Assembly (NCBI RefSeq): GCF_002865645.1
Contig: NW_020194684.1
Coordinates: forward strand, 4,565,952 to 4,629,951
Length of the DNA stretch: 64,000 bases
Direction of reading: 5' to 3'
Source: Hyaloscypha bicolor E
Taxonomy: Eukaryota > Ascomycota > Leotiomycetes > Helotiales > Hyaloscyphaceae
Shown here piece by piece: positions 25,991 through 34,475 of this stretch (positions are counted from its first letter, which is position 1; every line of letters begins with the position of its first letter). Made by a program: the position numbers and the translations under genes. The notes under the pieces were generated by a model. That model had not been told where the DNA came from. It did not search any database and saw only the letters and a list, made by a program, of their open reading frames with translations.

Positions 25991-28165
25991 TAGAGTATAA
26001 ACTTTATATAAAGAAGATTCTTTAGTAATTCTAGAATATAGGCTTATAAGTAAATATTAAGAAATATAAATTCTATATTATATATATAAAATATCTTAGC
26101 TTTATTATTTCTATAAATAGTATTAAAGTTAATTTTAAGAAAATTACTATTATAAAGAATTAGAAAGCTTCTTATATTATAAAAAGAATATAAGCCTTTC
26201 TGGGATTCTATAACTTCTATAAAAGATTTATTTATAACTATAATAAAATTACTAAGCCTTTATTAAATCTTATATATATAAATATTTCCTTCTTATTTAA
26301 TAAGGTTTATTAAAATACTTTTAAGAAGCTTAAAGCCTATTTTATATTATTAGCCTTATTTTATTATTATAATTTAAAGTAATAATTAATAATTAAAACT
26401 AATACTTTAAATAGTATTATTACTAGTATTTTTTCCTAATAATATAATAATAAATAATATCCTATAATATTCTTCTTAAAGATTATAATATTTATAAAAT
26501 ATAACTATAAGATATATAATAAAGAAATACTTATTATTATATAGTTTTTAGATTAATAATATCTAGAACTTTAAGGAACTACTTATTAAATCCAAATTTA
26601 TATAAACTACTATTTATTAGAATATTTTATAATAATAAAGAAGCTTATAAGTAAATAAGCTAGATAGGCTAAAGCCTTAGCCAAGTACTACTTTATTATC
26701 TAATATAGATCTAGTAAATAGAATATAAAGACTAATATTCTAATATATTAAAATAATAAGATTATCTAGTAAGATAAAATAAAAAATAAATACTATACTA
26801 AGGCCTTTTTTTCTTAAGACTAAGTTAACTTAAAGATATTTTAGGACCTTAGTATTAAAATTAATTTCTTTTTTACTTTCTAAGATAATAATAATAACCT
26901 TAATAAAATAAATAATTTAGTTAAACAGATCCTATAAAATAACTATAAAGCTTTCTTTTTATAAGCCTTCTATAAGTAGGCCAAACGGAATAATACCGAC
27001 TTTATTATAAAAAATAGGTTATTATTCTATTATAAATAACTTATAATACCGGGAAAATAGTTATATATAGATTTAATTCATAAGACTTATAACTAAGTCT
27101 TTATAATATACTCTAGTAAAAATAAAACTTATAAGCTACTATAGTTATAATATTACTAGAAGAATATATAATATAATATTACTTAATATATTTATAATTA
27201 CTAATTATATAAACGAGTAAATATCCTAAGAAATAAGATTTCTAATTTACTTTACTCTTTACTAGTTCCGAACTACTTATAATAATATATTATAATAGAT
27301 TTCAAGTTAATACCTGACTTAAAGTTCGGCTATAATACTATATATATTATAATTAACTAATTAAGTAAGTAAGCTATTTCTATATCTTATTATAAAATAA
27401 TTATAATAGAGAATATAATAAAGATATATCTCTAAACTATTTACTATTATTATAGCCCTCTAGCCTCTATTATTTCCGATTATAATTCGTAATTTATATT
27501 AGTATTCTAAAAGAAATTTAATAGAATTCTAAATATAAAATTAAAACTATTAATAATATATTACTTATAAACTAATAAATAAACAGAAATTATAAATTAA
27601 TATATTAATTAATAATTATACTCATATATTATATATTACTAAAATAACTAGAATAAATACTTACTAAAAATTAATTATATTTAACTTACCTTCCTATATA
27701 GCTCTATTAGTATATCCTTATATAAACTCCTTAATAATAGGCTTCTATAAACCTCCTTTAACTAGTTAATCCTAATAATTATATCTTAAGATAAGCTAAG
27801 TAAGATAAAGGCTTAGTAGATTACTAGATAAATAAAGAATACTATAAAGAGAGGCAAGGAAAATATAGAATAAATATATAAAAAAATAGAAAAGTATACT
27901 AATACTAAATATTGCCCTATAAATTTCAAAGTAGGAAACAAGATATATATATTAATAAAGAAGTAAAAGATATAATACTCTAGCCGCAAGCTAGACTATT
28001 AAATAGCCGGGCCTTATCCGATCTTATATTAAGTTAGTAATTTCTATAAAGTTGAACTACCTGAGAGTATTAAAATTCATAATATATTTTCCCTAGACTA
28101 TTTATATAAGGCTGCCAATAATCCACTACCTCGCCAGAAGAATAAACTACTTCTACTAATTCAAG

Positions 28166-28320
28166 TAATAACAGACCGAGAATATAAAGTACAGGATATT
28201 CTGGTATTAAAGGCAGAGCAGGGAAAGCTCCTATATAGGGTTAGTTAGGTTAGATATAATAAAGACCTTAACTAGTATCCGGCCTCCGATCTGAAATACT
28301 CTCCCTATAAGCTGCGAGAC
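28166..28320 (+). other. Chromodomain at the Pol C-terminus (element D)
   Basis: The frame reads EYKVQDILVLKAEQGKLLYR, then VS*VRYNKDLN*YPAS. This is the chromodomain pattern (E-Y-x-V-x-x-I-L ... Y-x-V-x-W-x-x-Y), with TAG in place of the two Trp-type positions. The preceding tail contains GPYPI and the IHNIFSLDYL segment typical of integrase C-termini. The chromodomain is known to direct chromovirus integration to heterochromatin. Confidence 0.75.
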
Positions 28321-28462
28321 TACTACTTAGCCAATTAATAATAGCCAGGCCCACTAAAGAAGCTGGTCGACTGGATACGAGCCTGGGAGAACGGGACGGA
28401 GGACTACGATAATTTGGACGATGATTCTATAATGCCTACCTGCTTGAGGACAAGCTTTTTCC

Positions 28463-28475
28463 AAGGGGGGGGGGT
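28463..28475 (+). other. Polypurine tract of element D
   Basis: AAGGGGGGGGGGT immediately followed by AA and the TGTTAC start of the 3' LTR. This is the expected plus-strand primer position. H has the same arrangement on the minus strand near 62184-62195. Confidence 0.75.
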
Positions 28476-28477
28476 AA

Positions 28478-28838
28478 TGTTACAATTCCACGCTCCACCT
28501 AGCCTGGCATCTGGCATTTGGCATCTGAGCCTGGCATCTGGCATTTGGTATCTGAGCCTGGCATCTAGTATTTGATATCTGAGCCTGGTATCTGGCATTT
28601 GGCATCTGAGCATCTGGTATCTGGGGTTACATAACAGTTGCACGTAACGAAGCTAGGGAAGGCTGTACTCCAGGAAATTTAGGATGCTAAGCCCTATTAG
28701 GCCGAGCCACAAGCGAAGAACTGTAAATACTTAAGGGACCTCAGATCGAGACTCCCTTTCCTCCTTAGCTTAGTTTTCTCGATAAACAGTTCTCCTATAA
28801 GTACCTCATCCATAGGCTCCCTTTATAGGTCTATAATA
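28478..28838 (+). repeat. 3' LTR of element D (nearly un-mutated)
   Basis: 361 bp beginning TGTTACAATTCC and ending CTATAATA. An internal minisatellite (about 28500-28630) has four units built on CATCTGGCATTTGGCATCTG. GC content is near normal, in sharp contrast to the 5' LTR of the same element. Confidence 0.85.
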
Positions 28839-28843
28839 AATTT

Positions 28844-29230
28844 ACTAAAGATAGAATATTAGAAATAGATATAAAATAAAGCTAAGCTAAAATACTTGAG
28901 TAAAATAATACTAAAAGATCGAGGCATTCTCTTTACTTTATTCTATAGCTTAGTGTTTTTTAATATATAAGATTCTTGGATCTTTAAGTACTAGCTATTG
29001 CCTTAATTCTACTATTATAGCTTTCTTAGAAATAGTTCCCTAGAAATAGCTTATTATAATATATAAAGAACTTCTTATAAATAATAAGTATAAGTCTAAG
29101 TATAGATTTAGTGCAATTCTATACCTAATTTTAATTAGTGTACGATTTGTAGTTTTGAATTTCGTGGTTTTGGTGTTCTGGCGTTTTGGTATTCTGGTGT
29201 TTTGGTGTTTTGGTTTTTGGCCCTTCACCG
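28844..29230. other. AT-rich flank right of D, probable continuation of C plus a transposon remnant
   Basis: It begins at the D target duplication. 28975-29030 resembles 16470-16520 (GATCTTTAAG... then TTGCC/TTGCT...). No gene. The 62-codon minus-strand open stretch at 29040-29228 has no convincing start and derives from the T/G-rich repeat. Confidence 0.4.
29158..29221 (+). repeat. GTTTTGGTGTTCTGG minisatellite
   Basis: Four to five imperfect copies of GTTTTGGTGTTCTGGC. It stands exactly at the change from AT-rich transposon sequence to the normal-composition gene island. The motif core also occurs in the direct repeats at 16611 and 16851 and once near the right end of the TIR element (30023-30032). 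Confidence 0.7.
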
Positions 29231-29282
29231 CCTAAAATCCCGCCCTAGTCCGTAGAACCAAGAAACGGGCCCTGATTCACTG

Positions 29283-30380
29283 ATCTCATGTCGCACCTCT
29301 GGATGTTAGAACAGCAGCCTTTGCAGTCATCTCTCTAACCACCAGCTGCTTCCTTCTGTGCAAGCCAGAGTCAGACAAAGCAATTACCATATTCGTCGAT
29401 GACACAGGCTATGAACAAATCGAGGGCTTGCAGATACATCGACTTGTACCGCGAAAGCCATCCTCAGCTCCATTCTCGGCGCCATACATCTGGCCAGCTG
29501 GCATCTTAAGCAGTTTGCTCTGATACCGATTTGTGGCTTTGGCGTGGTGCTTCTGTGGCAGTCACAGGCTGTGCAATCTGCTGCTGCATCGCTAGTACAG
29601 TGAGTGGCCACATGTCTGTCCGACTCGCGAAAATCACAGCAAAAACGGCCAAAACGCCTCCTTTAATTCCTCAAAAATCTGGCGCCTTCTTAAATTAAAA
29701 TAATAATACTTTTAACCCACGATCAATAATTACTTCTTATTACATATACTCAAATATAGGTCTCTTTGAGGTTTATCTCTATGTATAATATAACTTATTA
29801 ATTTTCACTTTTCGATTTTCTCGATTTTCTCGCTTATTTACATAGTAAATCCGCGAAGTTATAAAAGTGCTCGGTATTATTTGATCTTATAGCCTGAAAA
29901 GGGATAAAATGCAAAATGCTAAGTAAGTAGAAGTGGGTATTTAGTAAATCTGGCTTAAATCCAAGAATCTAAGGTAAATATAAGAACGCTGTCCTGCCAA
30001 AACTGCCCAGGGCAATATAGGCGTTTTGGTGTAAAACAGCCCAATCGGACAGACATATGGCCACCCACTGTATCGTTGCGAAGTACTACTACGATCACAA
30101 TGGTACACCAATTGGATTGGTGGGTAGGCACAAGGGCTGTTGGGCAATGCCAGCCTTGATCTTCGGCCTTAGATCTATCGCTCTCATTGCTACAGTGCTG
30201 GGTGTGATCACCCTGCTTCTGTACATCCCAGGACGGCTGATCATACTGGGGGACATAATTCGAGCTTTCTTCTACGCTCTTGTGTCCTAGGTAGCTGGTT
30301 GAACGCAGGTCAGCTTCAAGCAGTTCGTTCAATACTCCAGACTGCGAGCTAACCCTGGGGTGTCCTCTAGTCAGTCTAGT
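29283..30380 (+). pseudogene. Degenerate multi-pass membrane-protein gene, split by a TIR element
   Basis: Three plus-strand segments look like parts of one protein. 29283-29430 reads RTAAFAVISLTTSCFLLCKP. 29450-29520 reads KAILSSILGAIHLASWHL. A segment beginning near 29521 in another phase reads DLWLWRGASVAVTGCAICCC and, once the 473-bp element and one TA are removed, runs on in frame into IASIVAKYYYDHNGTP, a hydrophobic stretch, and LLLYIPGRLIILGDIIRAFF. Hydrophobic segments spaced by a G-x-x-H-x-x-x-W and an L-W-R motif resemble an uncharacterised family of fungal integral membrane proteins; this is by memory and uncertain. Damage: a missing N-terminus, a frameshift near 29515, the insertion, and stops after ALVS (TAG near 30288 and TGA near 30300). 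Confidence 0.5.
29598..30070. mobile_element. 473-bp MITE-like TIR element (Tc1/mariner-pogo type ends), TSD TA
   Basis: The left end CAGTGAGTGGCCACATGTCT and the inverted right end CAGTGGGTGGCCATATGTCT match at 24 of the first 26 positions (through ...GTCCGA). A further shared CAAAACGCCT follows inside each end. TA is duplicated at 29596-29597 and 30071-30072. TA target use and CAGTG-type termini are those of Tc1/mariner-superfamily elements. The interior is AT-rich and encodes nothing, so it is non-autonomous. Both apparent ORFs reading outward with Met-Ala-Thr-His-Cys starts arise simply because each TIR contains ATGGCCAC-CACTGT. Confidence 0.85.
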
Positions 30381-31223
30381 GGGCGCTTAGCAATCTTGAA
30401 TGACATCACCTTGGTGCTCCATTTGAGAAAGCTCACTTCCATTAATTCGTGACATCTCTTCCTAACGAAGCTTGAAAGATGATATGTTAATGTCGTCCTA
30501 TAGGTCTTCAGTTAGAATATCTCAATACATTACTTTCATCCATCTTGGAAGGTCTGAATCGTAAGACCATCAATGATAGCTCGCAGTATCGGAGCTCGTC
30601 AGTCCACTTGCATCGACCAGTGAAGATAGTTCGCTGCTAACTGTTGTGAATGGCTTCTGCACGTGTCTTTGTTAGCTTGCTAGCTAGCAGGTTTCACGAC
30701 TGGTTTCACGACTGGTTTCAGGTAACTATCCTGCTAGTGAAGCTGAACTTTGTCTGGTGCTCTTTGTTACTACTGTGGAATAAAGCAGTATAAAGCACCA
30801 CACTAGGTCTAGGTGTCTATATGTCACGTGCTGCGCACAAGCATATATATAGCTTCTTCACCGCCATTAGTGCACCATGATTCTTACATATTTACACCAA
30901 TACACACACATTCCACTTCCACAGCTTGTCCAGGCCGTGACACTATACGCCTCCTATTGTTGTATTGACTGCCTTTGTACTAGGTATTTATATAAGGGGG
31001 TTCCTATACCTCATAGATAGTGTCACCAATCTTACAAGACAATTGCTCTGACTAGTTCAAACCCACAACACCAACCACAGCCCAACACTGCATGACTGCT
31101 GCAGCCAGAGCCGCCAATCTCGACGCCACTTGAAGGCTAGGCTATGCATCCATACAGCTCTATATAGCTCATCCATCCTCTAGCTCACAGCACTCCCCTC
31201 TACAGCCTGACTCGATCGTCGTC
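30381..31223. other. Normal-composition intergenic region, no confident gene
   Basis: About 840 bp of balanced composition with no open frame of note. It contains a short direct repeat (GGTTTCACGACT, about 30698-30720), a CACGTG box near 30825, two TATATA-type stretches (30843-30853 and 31161-31166) and a C/T-rich leader before the candidate ATG at 31224. It is probably the promoter region of that gene. Confidence 0.4.
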
Positions 31224-31620
31224 ATGTCTTTGCCCAGCAGATACCAGAAGACCTGGTCGTTCCATCCCGGACCTACCGATGGCTGCCGAATGAACATCGG
31301 ATGTCGCGGCTATCGCAACTACATCCTCAGAATCAGTGAGTCAGTCTAGAACCCTTGACTGACTTGGCACTATGGAGACAATCATGGGATAGGCACATAC
31401 TTTCGTGGCAGTGATCGGTGAGTGATAGTCTGGCACAAATGATTGGTACGATTGAGAAGAGGACAGCCCAGATTCAAAGACTCTGGTGTGGCATCTTGAT
31501 CGGGAGAAGGTTGCCGTCACAATCGAGTTCTTTGTTGCCAGTCCCAGGCATGTCTCAACGATCACCTGTGATCTGTACTGTTCTCCACCGGGCACTCGAA
31601 TGCCTCCTGGGCCAGGGTGA
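31224..31620 (+). CDS. Candidate small three-exon gene, unknown function (96 aa)
   Basis: I do not recognise this protein. Proposed exons are 31224-31335, 31393-31417 and 31467-31620. Introns of 57 and 49 nt both have GTGAGT donors and AG acceptors, and the phases (1 then 2) are mutually consistent to a TGA at 31618. The ATG follows a pyrimidine-rich leader and a TATATAG at 31161. The product begins MSLPSRYQKTWSFHPGPTDG and, after splicing, has a strand-rich middle (LVWHLDREKVAVTIEFFVAS) and a Cys-containing, Pro/Gly-rich end. There is no signal peptide or membrane segment. It converges on the P450 gene, 264 bp from that stop codon. It could equally be a pseudogene fragment; the gene model rests on splice signals only. 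Confidence 0.4.
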
Positions 31621-31884
31621 CAGCCTGAGAACATCAGCCATTACATCAGAACCTGAGTGTGATCTAGTGCGCGAAGACAACGCGATCGTGCAAAGAAGAT
31701 GAGAAGGATATGAGCCATTCCGGCAACTATATCTGTTGTATTGGCTGCGGTACTCTAGCATGCAATCAATGCATTCTTCTAATGAAGGCAGTGCCGGGAT
31801 CTTGAAGTCTTGAAGATATCATGAAATCTCTGCTAATCCAAGCGCTATTATTCGAGAATGACATTTCAACGGATGGCAATCCTC

Positions 31885-33482
31885 TCATGAGGCTTTTTGC
31901 TTGCAAGTACATGCTACAGGCAACCGCTTAAGTAAAAGCTCACAACGCCGTCCTCGTGGCAAAGCGTTCTGGGTGCCCAGTTGAGCCATGGTCCGACTCG
32001 TTGTTCCTGATCGAGGATCTATGCACACCTCGAACTGCATCAAGATACCTGCAATGAAGTGCTTAATGCCAGCTTGTGCAAATGGCTTGCCCAGACACAA
32101 ACGTGCACCGTATCCGAAAGGTATATAGCATGACTGCATTACACGAAGGACTTCTCCCTTGGCGTGCAGCCAACGTTCAGGCTTGTAGGCTTGTGGGTCT
32201 GGGAAGACTTCTGGTCTGTGATGTATAGCGAGTGTTGATGTTGAGACGACAGTCTGCATTTAAGGCTCAATGATCAGCGCACATGATCGTGTCAGGGAAG
32301 ATTTACATTAGCAGGAAGCACAATGCCATTGTACGCCCTGGTTACAGGCACGACTCTCTCTGCTCTGCCGCTCGATAGCGGGTGAAGCCGACTTGATTCG
32401 GTGATGCAGGCATCTAAGATCGGCGCAAACTGAAGAAAACTGAATGCAGAAAGACCATCTTTTTCGAGTGGCATGGCAGAGAGCTCCTCACGGATCCGAC
32501 TCTGCCATTCTGGACAGTTGGCCAGATTCCAGAGGACATAAGTGAGTGCCAAGGCCACTGTTGATTGCGCAGCATGGATGTTGTCCAGCAGTTCCGCTGC
32601 GATCCACGACTTGGGCAATGGCTCGCCATCGGGCGTCTTGGCTGTGCTGAGCACATGGAGCAGCGAATCGACAGCCATATCTGCAGGTTTGCGCAAGGCG
32701 GCATCAACTCTTCTCATGTTCCAGTCGGCCAGCTTATCATCGGCGGCCAAGAAGTCTGGCTTATCACTGCAGTACGAGAATATGGCTTTGGTGACCTTAT
32801 GCGCTACAGGGAAGTTGTACAAGAGGTTGTTCCAGAGCTCGACTGTCATCCATCCTCCGAGTATGGTCCGCTCGAAGCACGATTCGTGCTCAATCGTTCG
32901 TGTACAGAGATCAGGGCCATACAACAGTCTCGTAATGTTATCGAAAGAGAAGAAGTTACAGACGATTAGTATGTCTAGTGTTGCGTGGCCGTTTTCGGTG
33001 CGTCTCGCCAGCTGATTCAGCGTCTTCTTGACATTGTCCCGCACAGGTTGCAGCATGGCAGACTTGAAGACAGACGTGGGTCTGTAGAAGGCGATGGTGC
33101 GCTTCAGGGCCTCCTGGTGCTCCTTTACACCAAGAGTACAGAAGACAGATCGATTGCAATACGCCAGAAAGTTGTCGAAATACCTACTCTTTGGAAGTCC
33201 GCAAGAGGTGCCGTATATCTCCCTTGTTGAGACAGCGTCGGAGAAGGAGACTTTACCCGGCGCAATTAGAACAACGTCACCATAGCGGCGATGCCACTCG
33301 TGGATCTTCTCGACCCTGCGAAGCCATATGTCATGCCAGAGTGTCCAATATTGAGTAATCTTGCACACTCGAGGTCCAGGGATGTGTCTGTACGGCGAGA
33401 GGTGTAGTGCATAGATAACTCTGCCAAGAACGAGAGAGGAGAGAAAGACAATCGTCCAAACTAAAGTAGCAGCTAGAGACAT
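31885..33482 (-). CDS. Cytochrome P450 monooxygenase, intact, 514 aa
   Basis: A haem-thiolate monooxygenase, expected to be anchored in the ER and to oxidise a small hydrophobic substrate using a P450 reductase; the substrate is unknown. Exon 1 is 33482-32307 and exon 2 is 32253-31885. The 53-nt intron (GTAAAT...TGCAG) is required to restore frame. The true start is the ATG at 33482; the frame extends upstream only to a GTG codon. Motifs: N-terminal membrane anchor at residues 3-24, IPGPR at 34-38, I-helix AAQST at 304-308, ExxR as ESSR at 362-365, PERW at 417-420, and the haem loop FGYGARLCLG at 438-447 with ligand Cys445. Length is normal for the family. The I-helix is atypical: the acid before the conserved Thr is Ser307 and the Gly is Ala305. 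No RIP damage. The class is Pezizomycotina-type microsomal, possibly from a secondary-metabolite or detoxification locus. Confidence 0.93.
32254..32306 (-). other. Intron of the P450 gene
   Basis: 53 nt, donor GTAAAT, acceptor TGCAG, with a branch-like GCTGATC 25-30 nt before the acceptor. Splicing joins ...GIVLPAN to TVVSTSTLAIHH, the usual P450 pattern after the K-helix. Unspliced, a TGA follows the donor within 15 nt. Confidence 0.85.
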
Positions 33483-33850
33483 GTCGGGAGCTTGTCGAGA
33501 AGACACGTATCTTCCGTGCGTGCACGGCAGAGCTCTGTGTCGGTCATGTTATACTTTGTCCTGGGTCCAGGAGGAGGTTAACGATTGACCGGTCTTGTTG
33601 AAAGACGCTACAAAAGCATCTGCAATAACCACACGGTCATAGACCACGACCTGCTCCAGTACACTTCATGCATTGCAAAACATCCCGAGTGTCATGCAGC
33701 TCGTAAGCACCGAATAAGGCCTCCGGAGTTATTGGCTTACTTCTTGCCTCATTATTCTGTAATGCTGATTACAACATGCTGCGCATTAGACACCATGCAT
33801 GATGCGTTGTCTATCGGAGAATAAAGGCGAGTACAGGCTCCTTTAAGAAC
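33483..33850. other. 5' flank of the P450 gene up to the AT-rich boundary
   Basis: About 370 bp of normal composition upstream of the P450 start, with no convincing gene. The 79-codon plus-strand stretch at 33585-33824 lacks supporting features. At about 33850 the sequence changes abruptly to RIP-type AT-rich DNA. Confidence 0.5.
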
Positions 33851-33972
33851 ACTACTGCAATTATTTCCCTCTTATAAAATCAAAATTACTATATTTTAAA
33901 AATGTAATATTATTAATAATATAAGTAATTCATATAATAAAATATAATTAAAATAGTCGATTTATATAATAT

Positions 33973-34199
33973 TATTAGTTTACTAATAATATATAATATA
34001 TATAAAATATTTAATATATAAAATTAGTAAAATACTTAATATTTAGAAGTAAGAATTATAATATTATAGTATTATAGTATTAATATATAATTCCTAAATT
34101 TACTAAGCCTAATAAGAACTAATTATTAATTAAGTTATTTAGGAAATATAAGATTATATAATATAGAAGTAACTAAAAATAATAAAATATAAATAATAA
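33973..34199 (-). repeat. Degenerate copia-type LTR fragment
   Basis: Minus-strand LTR text (TATTAGTTTACTAATAAT ... TAATATATAATTCCTAAATT ... AAGATTATATAAT), more diverged than the adjoining LTR of element I. A fragment of the same family in inverted orientation lies at 40336-40440, so element I appears to have inserted within or between older LTR fragments. Confidence 0.55.
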
Positions 34200-34204
34200 A
34201 TAAT

Positions 34205-34475
34205 TATTAGTTTACTAGTAATATATAATACTATTATATAGGTATAGAAATACTAGTTATATTAGTTAGTAAAGTTACTATTATTTAGAAATAGGAATTA
34301 TAGTATTATAATATTAATATATAATCTCTAAATTTACTAAGCCTAAAGAAATCTAGTTTACTAGTTAAATTACTTATAAAATATAAGGTTATATAACTAT
34401 ATCTCGTATTTTATATCCTATATCCTATATCTTATAATTATATATATAACTTTTAAAGAAATAGCTATACTAATA
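34205..34475 (-). repeat. 3' LTR of element I
   Basis: 271 bp, from TATTAGTTTACTAGTAAT to AGCTATACTAATA, the reverse complement of the E/F/G LTR. It contains the TATCCTATATCCTATATC repeats corresponding to the GGGATAC repeats of E. Confidence 0.8.

Larger units (their letters stand above)
22610..28838 (+). mobile_element. Complete Ty3/gypsy chromovirus D, TSD AATTT
   Basis: A 6229-bp element bounded by LTRs and by identical 5-bp duplications, AATTT, at 22605-22609 and 28839-28843. Internal order on the plus strand: gag, RT (near 25.9 kb), integrase (27.0-27.9 kb), integrase tail plus chromodomain (28.0-28.35 kb), polypurine tract and 3' LTR. The body is RIP-mutated and has no usable frame. 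From about 28000 rightwards the composition becomes almost normal. The LTR sequence differs from the A/H family, so D is a second chromovirus lineage. Confidence 0.9.

Noticed and set aside
28500..28630. Regularly spaced repeats as a CRISPR-like array
   Set aside because: The units are contiguous, without unique spacers, and lie inside a retrotransposon LTR of a eukaryote.
29384..30332. Apparent small ORFs around the TIR element, including two starting Met-Ala-Thr-His-Cys
   Set aside because: The starts lie in the terminal inverted repeats and read out into the flanking relic gene. The similarity is that of the TIRs, not of two genes.
32542..33015. Plus-strand open frames of 134-157 codons opposite the P450
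   Set aside because: They are antisense shadows of the P450 coding sequence with no domain features.
33483..33506. Upstream extension of the P450 start (residues SSRQAPD before Met)
   Set aside because: The codon at 33504-33506 is GTG, not ATG. The first in-frame ATG after the upstream stop is at 33480-33482, and it gives a normal N-terminal anchor.
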